Source: Mesorhizobium sp. AR07 (GTDB lineage: Bacteria; Pseudomonadota; Alphaproteobacteria; Rhizobiales; Rhizobiaceae). Taken from it: a stretch of 64,000 bases of DNA. Positions 33,520 to 41,102 of the stretch are shown here, piece by piece. Location of the stretch: the NCBI RefSeq assembly GCF_024746815.1, contig NZ_CP080526.1, positions 62,001-126,000 on the forward strand, in the 5' to 3' direction. A model generated the notes under the pieces. It did no database searches, was not told the DNA's origin, and worked only from the letters and a program-made list of their open reading frames with translations. Each line of letters starts with the position of its first letter. The first letter of the stretch is position 1. The position numbers and the translations under genes are program-made.

Positions 33520-34932
33520 ATGAATTTTCGCACACGTTTGGCTGCCCTTGCCCTTATGGCGGCCGGATTCGCTTCTGCCGCGGGTGCCGAAACCATCCGC
33601 GTGGCGATCGGCACGCAGGACACCACCATCAATACCGCCACGGGCGGATTGCTAATCCGTGAGTTGAAGCTGCTCGACAAATACCTGCCGCACGACGGCA
33701 AGTATAAAGACGTCAGCTATGATATTCAGTGGAAGAACTTCACGAGCGGCGCGCCGATCACCAATGAGCAGATCGCCGGAAAGCTTGATTTCGGCGTGAT
33801 GGCGGATTTCCCCGGCTCGTTCAACGGTCTCGCCCATATCAAGGCCGGAAGAAGGAGCTTGTTCATCTCAGTGCTGTCGGGCAGCGTGAACGGCAGCGGC
33901 AATGGCATTGTCGTGCCGACCGCTTCGCCCATCCAGTCGCTCTCGGACCTCAAGGGCAAGACCATCTCCGTTCCATTCGCATCGACCTCGCACGGCATGC
34001 TGCTTCGCGCCATCAAGGCACAGGGCTGGGACGCCGAAAGCGACGTGAAGATCATCACCCAGGCCCCTGAAGTTGCCGGCGCGGCCCTCCAGGCAAACCA
34101 GATCGAGGCGCATGCCGATTTTGTCCCATTTGCCGAACTCTTCCCGTGGCGCGGCTTCGCACGCAAGATCTATGACGGATCGCAGGCAAAGACGCCCACT
34201 TTCCACGGTGCTCTGGTCGATGCCAACTATGCCGAAAAATATCCCGAGATCGTTGTTGCCTATCTTCGCGCCGCAATCGAGGCCAATCAGTTGATCGCCA
34301 AGGAGCCGGAGAAATACAGTGAGCTGATCGCCAAGGTGACAGGCGTCGACGCCGAGGTCGAATACCTGTTCCATGGACCGCTCGGACTTCAGACCCGTGA
34401 TCTCACCTGGAAGCCGGAATACCGCCAGGCTGTCGCTACTGCGATCGACACCTTGAGGCTCCTGAAAAAGACCGACCAGTCGCTCGACGTGAACAGCTTT
34501 GTCGATGACCGGTTCATAAAGGCCGCATTCAAGGCGTCTGGGCTCGACTATGATGTCTCGCTCAAGAACTATGCCCAGCTGCCTTTGAATGCCAAGGATG
34601 CTGCCACCGGTGAAGCGATCAGCGATCCCAAGCGCGTTGCTGAGATCTGGGTCCAGGGTGAGCCGCTCGTCCGACACTATGCGTCGCCGCAGAACGCATT
34701 CAAGGCGCTCAAGGCCATCGAAGGTGAGGGCAAGCCGGTCCGGGTGTTTTATGCGCAGGACCGTGAAAGCGGCATCAAGCTGCTCGGCAATCAGGCCTGG
34801 TTCGTGCGCGCCGACGGCGGCGAAGTCAGCGCCTTCCTTCTGAAGGAAAACGCCGAGAAATGGGCCAGGGATCATGGTGGCAAGGTGCTGGATTTCGCTG
34901 CCGCCAAGGCCTCGATCATGGCCAGCAATTGA
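33520..34932 (+). CDS. ABC transporter substrate-binding protein with NosL-like C-terminal domain
   Basis: A 470-residue exported protein. The signal peptide is MNFRTRLAALALMAAGFASA with cleavage near AGAE. Residues about 25-390 form an SsuA/TauA/NrtA-like binding protein (IRVAIGTQDTTINTATGG, LDFGVMADFPGSFNG, DLKGKTISVPFASTSHGMLL). The last 70 residues (KPVRVFYAQDRESGIKLLG to WARDHGGKVLDFAAAK) resemble a NosL-type domain, though the metal-binding Met of copper-binding NosL is not seen. Sulfonates, nitrate-like anions or nitriles are typical ligands of the family; this one is unknown. First gene of the transporter operon. Confidence 0.85.
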   Translation: MNFRTRLAALALMAAGFASAAGAETIRVAIGTQDTTINTATGGLLIRELKLLDKYLPHDGKYKDVSYDIQWKNFTSGAPITNEQIAGKLDFGVMADFPGSFNGLAHIKAGRRSLFISVLSGSVNGSGNGIVVPTASPIQSLSDLKGKTISVPFASTSHGMLLRAIKAQGWDAESDVKIITQAPEVAGAALQANQIEAHADFVPFAELFPWRGFARKIYDGSQAKTPTFHGALVDANYAEKYPEIVVAYLRAAIEANQLIAKEPEKYSELIAKVTGVDAEVEYLFHGPLGLQTRDLTWKPEYRQAVATAIDTLRLLKKTDQSLDVNSFVDDRFIKAAFKASGLDYDVSLKNYAQLPLNAKDAATGEAISDPKRVAEIWVQGEPLVRHYASPQNAFKALKAIEGEGKPVRVFYAQDRESGIKLLGNQAWFVRADGGEVSAFLLKENAEKWARDHGGKVLDFAAAKASIMASN

Positions 34933-34940
34933 CGCTGGCC

Positions 34941-35723
34941 ATGACGCGTTTCCACCTTGGGCGCTGGTTGCGCCGGGCCGGATCCCTCGCCATCTGCCTC
35001 ATTCTCTGGCAGATCGCATCGAGCCTCAGACTGAATCTCGGCATTGTCACGTTCGAGAATGTGCCATTGCCCGTGGATGTCGTCTCGGCAGCGTTGGATT
35101 TCCTGCGCTCGCCCAAGTTCTTTGCCCATATATCGAGCAGCCTGGAAAGGGTTCTGGCGGGCTTTGGCATCGCCGCCGTGATCGGTATCGGCCTCGGCCT
35201 CGTCATCGGTCGCTCGAAGTGGCTTGGTGATTTCCTGCAAGCCCCGATCGAGCTCCTGCGGCCGATCCCGGCCGTCGCCTGGATTCCGCTTGCGGTTCTG
35301 ATGTTTTCGTCGTCGGAACTCTCGATGATTTTCATCACCTTCACGGGCGCATTGTTTCCGATCCTGCTCAACACCGTCCATGGCGTGGAAAACGTCGATC
35401 CAAGGCTGATCGCCTCTGCGCGCAGCCTGGGGAGCACGCGGACCGCGATGCTGTTGGAAGTCATTATTCCAGGCGCGGCGCCGAACATCGTCACGGGCCT
35501 GGTCATCGGCATGGGCACGTCCTGGTTTTGTCTCGTCACCGCCGAGATGATCGCCGGCCAGTTCGGTATCGGTTACTACACCTGGGAATCCTACACGCTG
35601 CAAAACTATCCTGAAATCATCGTCGGCATGATCCTGATCGGGCTGTTCGGCATGGGAAGCAGCGCCCTCTTGCGAGCGGCAGGGGCGGCACTTCTTCCAT
35701 GGCACACGAAGGACAGCAAATGA
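34941..35723 (+). CDS. ABC transporter permease (SsuC/TauC/NrtB type)
   Basis: A 260-residue inner-membrane permease with about six hydrophobic segments. The EAA-type loop that contacts the ATPase reads DPRLIASARSLGSTRTAMLL EVIIPGAAP in register (about residues 155-182). The start ATG 34941 lies eight bases after the binding-protein stop. The stop overlaps the ATPase start by four bases (ATGA), so the three genes form one transporter operon. Confidence 0.92.
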   Translation: MTRFHLGRWLRRAGSLAICLILWQIASSLRLNLGIVTFENVPLPVDVVSAALDFLRSPKFFAHISSSLERVLAGFGIAAVIGIGLGLVIGRSKWLGDFLQAPIELLRPIPAVAWIPLAVLMFSSSELSMIFITFTGALFPILLNTVHGVENVDPRLIASARSLGSTRTAMLLEVIIPGAAPNIVTGLVIGMGTSWFCLVTAEMIAGQFGIGYYTWESYTLQNYPEIIVGMILIGLFGMGSSALLRAAGAALLPWHTKDSK

Positions 35724-36553
35724 TGAACACCCATCAGCGCAGCTTTCGCCCGGCAACGGGTCGTATCGAGGCCAATCATGTTTCGATCCGGCTCGGTCGC
35801 GGCAGCAGTGCGTTCGAAGCCGTCAGTGATGCGAGCTTCGAAGTCTCTCCCGGCGAATTCGTCTGTCTTCTGGGGCCATCCGGCTGCGGGAAGTCGACCC
35901 TGCTCGGCGCCTTGGCGGGACATATCAAGCCAACTGCCGGCGTCCTTTCGGTCGACGGACAGCCCGTAAAAGACCCCCATCCGGAACGCGGTATCGTTTT
36001 CCAGCACCACACGCTCTTTCCGTGGAAGAACGCGCGCGACAACGTCGCTTTCGGCCTCAAGATGCGCGGCGTCAAGCGCCGGCAGCGGCGTCTCGAGGCG
36101 GAGAAAATGCTCGAGCTCGTCGGTCTGAACGGCTTTGCTGGGCGCTATCCCGGCCAGCTGTCCGGCGGCATGCAGCAACGCGTCGAGATCGCGCGTGTTC
36201 TCGTCAACCAGCCACGGCTGCTGCTGATGGACGAGCCCTTCGGGGCGCTCGATGCCCTGACACGGCTTCGAATGCAGGAATTGTTGCTCGATATCTGGGA
36301 GCAATTCCGCAAGACGATCCTATTCGTCACCCATGATATCGACGAAGCCCTGCTGCTCGCCGACCGGATCATCGTCATGCAGGCGCAGCCCGGCCGGATC
36401 CACGAGGAAATCACCGTGCCTTTCGAGAGGCCGCGCATGACCGAGATCATCGCCTCGGGCGAGTTCATGCGCCTGAAACAGCATTGCCTGCATCTCCTTC
36501 ACAGCGACAGGCGAGGGGATACTTTGCCCCGGCTTTCTCCCTTGGGCTTGTGA
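35720..36553 (+). CDS. ABC transporter ATP-binding protein (SsuB/TauB/NrtD type)
   Basis: A 277-residue ATPase. Walker A is GPSGCGKSTLLG, the Q-loop is VFQHHTLFPWKN, the signature is LSGGMQQRVEIARVL, Walker B is LLLMDEPFGALD, and the switch histidine is in FVTHDIDEAL. It energises uptake with the preceding permease. ATG 35720 is preceded by AAGGACAG; an in-frame upstream ATG (35699) would lie inside the permease gene. The C-terminal 30 residues extend past the usual end. Confidence 0.93.
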   Translation: MMNTHQRSFRPATGRIEANHVSIRLGRGSSAFEAVSDASFEVSPGEFVCLLGPSGCGKSTLLGALAGHIKPTAGVLSVDGQPVKDPHPERGIVFQHHTLFPWKNARDNVAFGLKMRGVKRRQRRLEAEKMLELVGLNGFAGRYPGQLSGGMQQRVEIARVLVNQPRLLLMDEPFGALDALTRLRMQELLLDIWEQFRKTILFVTHDIDEALLLADRIIVMQAQPGRIHEEITVPFERPRMTEIIASGEFMRLKQHCLHLLHSDRRGDTLPRLSPLGL

Positions 36554-36601
36554 GTGAGTGTCGAAGCGGTCTCGACAGCCGGTCGAGTATGACGGAAGCG
36601 G

Positions 36602-36781
36602 GTCAATGTGGACCAACTGCTCGAACTGGCATCGAATGGATACCTGCGGGCCACCATGCATCGCGTCGTGACGCCGCGCGGACCGACGAGCGATCCGGAC
36701 AAACCGTTGTTCCGCGATGTCGGAACCAACGTTCTGAAAAGCTGGCTGCGTTCGCATCCCGCTGTGGCACGCCGGCACTAA
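36602..36781 (+). pseudogene. C-terminal remnant of a 2-oxoglutarate/Fe(II) oxygenase
   Basis: The plus strand encodes LLELASNGYLRATMHRVVTP, then GPTSDPDKPLFRDVGTNVLK and SWLRSHPAVARRH before a stop. This matches the last third of isopenicillin-N-synthase-family oxygenases (the xxHRV motif holds a metal-ligand histidine), but about 30 residues between the two parts are missing, and the N-terminal two thirds are gone. It directly follows the transporter operon and may once have been its fourth gene. Confidence 0.7.
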
Positions 36782-36914
36782 GCCGATCTTCTCGAGTCCG
36801 GAGCAGCGCGCCGTGAGGCTTGCGGCAATGCGGAGCACGAATTTTTGCCGTCTCGCGCTTTCTTTGGAATGTCATTCGTCGCCAAAGCTCTGAAATAAGA
36901 TCAAACAGGCAAAA

Positions 36915-37010
36915 TCGTTCGGCGGTTTCCTCCCATTCCGCCGGACGGTGTTCCCCTCTGAAGGTTTTGACCTTCTTTTGGCCGGGCCGCATTCGAGCCC
37001 GGCCTTTTTT
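36915..37010 (+). ncRNA. candidate small RNA, copy 1
   Basis: A segment repeated at 38244-38337 with about 80 percent identity. It has a 5' unpaired pyrimidine stretch with anti-Shine-Dalgarno character (TTTCCTCCCATT), a second one (TTCCCCTCTG), a short hairpin GAAGGT-TTTG-ACCTTC, and a strong terminator GGCCGGGC / GCCCGGCC followed by TTTTTT at 36980-37010. Changes between copies mostly keep the stems. The design resembles rhizobial trans-acting RNAs that block ribosome binding sites. The 5' end is estimated. Confidence 0.55.
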
Positions 37011-37149
37011 GTTCGAGGGCTCCTTGTCCAGCGGAACGCGTTTTTCGAGTTCGATGTCGCGGATGGTTGCCGGGCGTGAGGAATGCGATCCTGCGGATGC
37101 TGTGCGAGACTGTCGTCAAAGCCGCTTCTTTCCTGCTGCGGGCCGTTCC

Positions 37150-37969
37150 GGATCTGTTGCAACCTTTTGATTACCAGCGCTGTGGCAAGGAGCCTTCGAT
37201 CATTTCGGAGGGTTGCAATGTTCAAAGGCCGCCAGTTCGACCAATCCGTGATCCTGCTGTGCGTGCGCTGGTACCTTGCCTACAATCTGAGCCTGCGTGA
37301 TCTTGAGGAGATGATGGCCGAGCGCGGCATTACGGTCGATCACACGACCATCCACCGCTGGACCGTTCGTTTCTCGCCCTTGTTGCTCGAGCGTTTCAAC
37401 CGGCGCAAGCGTAGCGTGACCGGCAAATGGCATGTCGACGAGACCTACATCAAGGTCCGCGGCCAGTGGATGTATCTCTATCGCGCCATCGACAGCGTCG
37501 GCGACACCGTCGAATTCTATTTCAGCGAGCAGCGCGACCTGCCGGCGGCCAAGCGCTTCTTCATAAAGGCGCTGGAGCGTCATGGCCGACCGGATCGCGT
37601 CATCATCGACGGGAGCCAGACCAACCACGAGGCGATCGTTTCCTGCGACACCACAAATCGCTTGCAGGATCGCACCCGGCGCCGGCTGAAGCCGATCCGC
37701 ATCCGCTGGAGCCAGTATTTGAACAATCGGATCGAGCAGGACCATCGGCGCATCAAGCGCCGGGTCCGGCCGATGCTTGGCTTCAAATCGACGGCCACCG
37801 CCTCCACCATCCTTTCCGGCATCGAAATGATCCACATGATGCGCAAGCGACAGGCGAGGTACGCCTTCAATCCGAATCCGTCTCTGGCCGAGCAGTTCGA
37901 AATCCTCGCCGCCTGATTGACCTCGCATCAGGCCTCTCTGCGCCCCAATTCAGCCGTTGCAACAAAACC
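37150..37969 (+). mobile_element. IS6-family insertion sequence
   Basis: About 820 bp with short terminal inverted repeats sharing TGTTGCAAC: GGATCTGTTGCAAC at 37150-37163 and, inverted, GGTTTTGTTGCAAC at 37969-37956. The internal transposase is intact. The eight bases outside each end differ, so no target duplication remains. That suggests deletion or cointegrate resolution next to the element, as is common for IS6/IS26-like elements. The right end abuts a repC fragment. Confidence 0.85.
37218..37916 (+). CDS. IS6-family transposase
   Basis: A 232-residue DDE transposase with the family opening (FKGRQFDQSVILLCVRWYLA, YNLSLRDLEEMMAERGI). Catalytic residues: Asp in WHVDETYIKV, Asp in VIIDGSQTNHEAI and Glu in NNRIEQDHRRIKRR. 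Full length, uninterrupted. ATG 37218 follows GGAGGG, a good ribosome binding site. Confidence 0.94.
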   Translation: MFKGRQFDQSVILLCVRWYLAYNLSLRDLEEMMAERGITVDHTTIHRWTVRFSPLLLERFNRRKRSVTGKWHVDETYIKVRGQWMYLYRAIDSVGDTVEFYFSEQRDLPAAKRFFIKALERHGRPDRVIIDGSQTNHEAIVSCDTTNRLQDRTRRRLKPIRIRWSQYLNNRIEQDHRRIKRRVRPMLGFKSTATASTILSGIEMIHMMRKRQARYAFNPNPSLAEQFEILAA

Positions 37970-37970
37970 C

Positions 37971-38096
37971 ATCAACTCGGCCGGCGGCTATTTGCGGGTA
38001 CTGACCGAAAAGGCGACGGCAGGGCAGTTCTCTGTCGGGCCTATGCTGATGGCGGCGCTCAAGGCGAACGGGGCGACGGCGAGGATGACGGGATGA
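37971..38096 (+). pseudogene. C-terminal remnant of repC (repABC plasmid replication initiator)
   Basis: Directly beyond the IS6 right end, a frame reads NSAGGYLRVLTEKATAGQFS then VGPMLMAALKANG and a stop at 38096. This resembles the end of RepC initiators (S-x-GGYLR-L plus the x-P-M-x-MA-L ending). The rest of repC is absent, so the piece probably reflects an old plasmid-derived join at the IS element. Confidence 0.6.
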
Positions 38097-38243
38097 CGAT
38101 CGCCAATCCCGCAGCTTGTCGCTTTGCGCCTAGCTCAAAGCTTCAGCAATCGCATCAGGCAGGCAAGCTTCAGTGCACCAAGAGAACAAGTCTGGTGGCC
38201 TACGGCATGTCGTTGAAGTGTAACCTTTGCTGGCCCATATGTG

Positions 38244-38337
38244 CGGTGCGTCGGATGTTTCCTCCCATTCGTCTGGCGCGTTCCCCTCTGGAGGTTTTGA
38301 CCTTCATACCTGGCCGGACCAAGGGTCCGGCCTTTTT
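38244..38337 (+). ncRNA. candidate small RNA, copy 2
   Basis: Second copy of the element at 36915-37010: TTTCCTCCCATT, TTCCCCTCTG, hairpin GGAGGT-TTTG-ACCTTC and terminator GGCCGGACC-AAG-GGTCCGGCC (38312-38332) followed by TTTTT. A promoter-like pair (TTGAAG, 17 bases, CATATG) lies upstream, with the -10 box at about 38236, giving a transcript of roughly 90-95 bases. The stem sequence differs from copy 1 but remains paired, which supports a structured RNA. Confidence 0.55.
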
Positions 38338-38544
38338 CTTACGCGCGAGAAACTGGTAACTGGGGCGACGACGTTCGGCCACTGGTTGGGCCACCTCTCT
38401 ACCAATATCGTCCAATATCGCGTTGCCAGTTCCCCGGTGAACTGAGAACCGTGGTCAGAGCTGTCAAGCCAATGGCTTATCTTCGCCAGCCTGGCAGGCG
38501 AAGACGGGTACATGGCCGTTTTCTCGGACTGCCATTCTCTCCGG
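38338..38544. other. intergenic stretch, no gene seen
   Basis: About 200 bases between the second small RNA and the next small minus-strand gene. A weak minus-strand match to a transposase-like SDHGSQFT motif is present but is too short to support a call. Confidence 0.35.
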
Positions 38545-38763
38545 TCATGCAGGCTTGTCGAAGACCATGGGCAATCCACGTTTAGACGCCATCTCGACGA
38601 CAAGTTTTTCGATTGCTAGATCGGAAAGGCGGGTCTGCAGTGTCGTACGAATCCGCTTGACCAGTTCGTGCACCGGCAACGGGGCGATATCCTCGGCATC
38701 ATCGAGAAGCCGACTGACTTCAATCACAACATCAGCATCGATGTGGCTCGGCAAATCTCGCAT
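38545..38763 (-). CDS. small hypothetical protein
   Basis: A 72-residue, mostly helical protein (IDADVVIEVSRLLDDAEDIA, PLPVHELVKRIRTTLQTRLS, DLAIEKLVVEMASKRGLPMV). Composition and codon use look genuine. I do not recognise the family; small proteins of this kind often accompany symbiosis-island genes. Start is ATG 38763; the ribosome binding site is weak. Confidence 0.6.
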   Translation of the reverse strand: MRDLPSHIDADVVIEVSRLLDDAEDIAPLPVHELVKRIRTTLQTRLSDLAIEKLVVEMASKRGLPMVFDKPA

Positions 38764-38953
38764 ATTCCATCTCCGATCGAGTTACTTTGCGGTCTTCCTG
38801 ACCGATGTCGCGTTAAGCAGATGAACGTCGGGTTGTTTCCCGCGATGGCAGGCCTCGATGCTCTGAACAAATCCCGGTCATCACTGTGCTGGCGTGAAGC
38901 TCTACTTTTCACAGTCACTTTCGAAGCCATTGAGGCTACTATCAACATGGACC

Positions 38954-39196
38954 TCAGTCGCTGCGTAGGATGTTCGCTTCCAACGCCGCTGCAACGAAGG
39001 CCCGTCTCGCAACCGGCGTTTGAGCTTCACCGCGCAGAACCTGAAGACATGCATCCATAGCCAGTTTTCGCTTCGTCGTCTGATGAGGGAAACTCCGCAG
39101 CAGAATCGTCGCTGCGTCGTTCACATCGAATATCACCCGCTCACGGTCCTGCCGGCCAACTTGCACCACCACCGGCCGGACGAACCTGCTCGACAT
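38954..39196 (-). CDS. DUF982 domain protein
   Basis: An 80-residue DUF982 protein: opening strand (RPVVVQVGRQDRERVIFDVN), DAATILLRSFPHQ, and the typical helix AMDACLQVLRGEAQTPVARRAF. It is shorter at the N-terminus than the member at 4398-4700. Function unknown; the family is expanded in rhizobial accessory DNA. Confidence 0.75.
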   Translation of the reverse strand: MSSRFVRPVVVQVGRQDRERVIFDVNDAATILLRSFPHQTTKRKLAMDACLQVLRGEAQTPVARRAFVAAALEANILRSD

Positions 39197-39616
39197 GCAA
39201 TTACACTCTCAATTCCGACCATGCCACGGTCTTCGCGTATCATGACGTTGGGTCAGTTTATACCGGTATTGGCTAGGGACCGAAGAGAAACTGCAGTTGC
39301 TCAATCTCGAGAGAAAGTTGCCTGTCCAATTTCAGCAGGCCGCTACCTGAATCCGGAGGGGCCTCAGCCCTGTTGCGCAAGAAAGCACAGCGGAATTCTG
39401 TCGCGTCCGGAAGGTGAAGCTGCGCTTGGTCCCAGGCTCGGGCTTTCCTAAGAAGGCCGCGCCTTCCTTCCCGGTTGCAAGCCTTGAAGAGGCTGCTGCC
39501 GCAATGGCGACGCTTCTAGGGGCGCGGGCGCCGGGAGAGAAAGAGGGCGGGCGGGTTGCGGTGGCGGGTAAAGGACCGGGAGAGAGTCTTCCGGCGCCCG
39601 CCGAGGAGCGACACTC
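39197..39616. other. intergenic region ending in a G-rich leader
   Basis: About 420 bases without a gene. The last 90 bases (from about 39520) are purine- and G-rich (GGGAGAGAAAGAGGGCGGGC and a further GGGAGAGAG) and lead into the DUF932 gene. Comparable leaders precede other genes of the transfer region. Confidence 0.5.
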
Positions 39617-40813
39617 ATGACCCAGATGGAAATTCACACGCCCAAGCGCAACGAGCGTGCCGGTTATAAGGTCGACGTCAGCCGCGGCCAGCGCATCGGC
39701 CGCGTGTCGTCAGAATGGTTCAACCGGCCGGCGGACGAGCGATACCTGTCGCTCACCGACCTTCGGAATTCGGTGAAGAGCCGGTCGGAGCGCAGCAAGA
39801 CCCGCATCGTCGAAAGTGAGCTGATCCGCGTCGAGGCCAGCCGCGACGATCCGGAGCGCCTGAGGCTAATGCTACCCGATGCGCCTGCCCCAGTTGCCCC
39901 CACGCATTGGAGTTTTGGCCAACTCGCCAGCCTGGTTGGCGCGCCGGCCACCTATCTGCGTCAGCTTCCGGCTCCGCTGGCGGCGATCAACCTTCAGCAT
40001 GGTCTCCTCAACCACCGTGCCGAGCAGGTGAAGACGCTGGAAATCGAGAACGGACGCCTCGAGTTGCGTGCGGTAACAGGCCCTGATTACGGCAGAATAT
40101 TTGACTCAGAACTGGTGGACGCCGTGCAAAAGATCGCCGGCGACGGTACCGGCGACACGCGCTGGAAAGTGCCCGGCGTGCTCGACTGGTCAACGGGAAT
40201 CTACAATCCGCACGTAGACATCTCCAGCGACACCACGACGCTCTACGCGTCTGATCGCGATATCTTCGTGTTCCTCGTCGACGATCTGAACCCGATCGAG
40301 GCCGGGCGGCTGACGAATGGGGAGCCGGATCTCTATTTCCGCGGCTTCTATTGCTGGAATTCCGAAGTCGGAGCCCGCACCCTCGGGATCGCCAGCTTCT
40401 ATCTGCGCGCGGTTTGTCAGAATCGCAATCTGTGGGGCGTGGAAGATTTCGAGGAAATCACCATCCGCCATTCAAAATACGCGGCCTCCCGTTTCGCGCT
40501 GGAAGCCGAGCCGGCCCTGATCCAGTTTGCCGATTCCTCGCCCATGCCGTTCGTCAACGGCATCAAGACGGCTCGGCAACGGATCGTTGCCAGAGACGAC
40601 GAAGACCGCCAGGGCTTCCTGCGCAAGCGGGGCTTCTCCAAGTCCGAGACCACGAAGATCATCGATACTGTTCTCATGGAGGAAGGCAGACCACCGGAAT
40701 CGATCTTTGATTTCGTGCAGGGCATCACGCGGGTCGCGCGCGACAAGTCGCATCAGGATGTCCGCCTGGAAATGGAGGGCAAAGCCAAGAAGCTTCTCGA
40801 TTTCGCCGCCTGA
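39617..40813 (+). CDS. DUF932 domain protein
   Basis: A 398-residue protein of the DUF932 (phage/plasmid-like TIGR03299-related) group carried by rhizobial plasmids and ICEs. The core spans about residues 95-330 (WSFGQLASLVGAPATYLRQL, TGPDYGRIFDSELVDAVQKI, LYFRGFYCWNSEVGARTLGI). The function is unknown; members sit in DNA-maintenance modules, here upstream of the ParB-like gene. ATG 39617 follows GAGGAG. Confidence 0.85.
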   Translation: MTQMEIHTPKRNERAGYKVDVSRGQRIGRVSSEWFNRPADERYLSLTDLRNSVKSRSERSKTRIVESELIRVEASRDDPERLRLMLPDAPAPVAPTHWSFGQLASLVGAPATYLRQLPAPLAAINLQHGLLNHRAEQVKTLEIENGRLELRAVTGPDYGRIFDSELVDAVQKIAGDGTGDTRWKVPGVLDWSTGIYNPHVDISSDTTTLYASDRDIFVFLVDDLNPIEAGRLTNGEPDLYFRGFYCWNSEVGARTLGIASFYLRAVCQNRNLWGVEDFEEITIRHSKYAASRFALEAEPALIQFADSSPMPFVNGIKTARQRIVARDDEDRQGFLRKRGFSKSETTKIIDTVLMEEGRPPESIFDFVQGITRVARDKSHQDVRLEMEGKAKKLLDFAA

Positions 40814-41102
40814 TTCGGCGGAGGCCGGCAGCGAAAACTCTCGTCGCCGGCCTCGCCTAGGGGCGGTCTCCATCGATCCCAGCGCGGTCCTCCGAAGCAA
40901 GTGGACGGCGCTCTTTTCGTGGGAGAAACCCGTCGACTCCAACATGCTGAAGGCCCCTCCTGCGGCTTGGTCCCGCGTCGAGGTCCGCGAGCCGGGGCCG
41001 GGGTCGGCGCCAGACCTGAGGCAGAGGGGGGAGGGGAGGGTTGGTGACGGGCTTGGAGGTTCGGGGAGAGGCCCCGGGCCGCTCGTCATGGAGAACCTGA
41101 CC
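40814..41102. other. G-rich leader before the ParB-like gene
   Basis: A 289-base non-coding spacer. From 41007 it reads GGCGCCAGACCTGAGGCAGA and continues into a G-run (GGGGGGAGGGGAGGG). Its first part recurs before the helicase gene (47369-47400). The spacer may be transcribed with the DUF932 gene or hold a separate promoter. Confidence 0.5.

Noticed and set aside
38304..38603. SDHGSQFT motif on the minus strand, reminiscent of IS3-type transposases
   Set aside because: The match is eight residues long and the surrounding frame does not fit any transposase.
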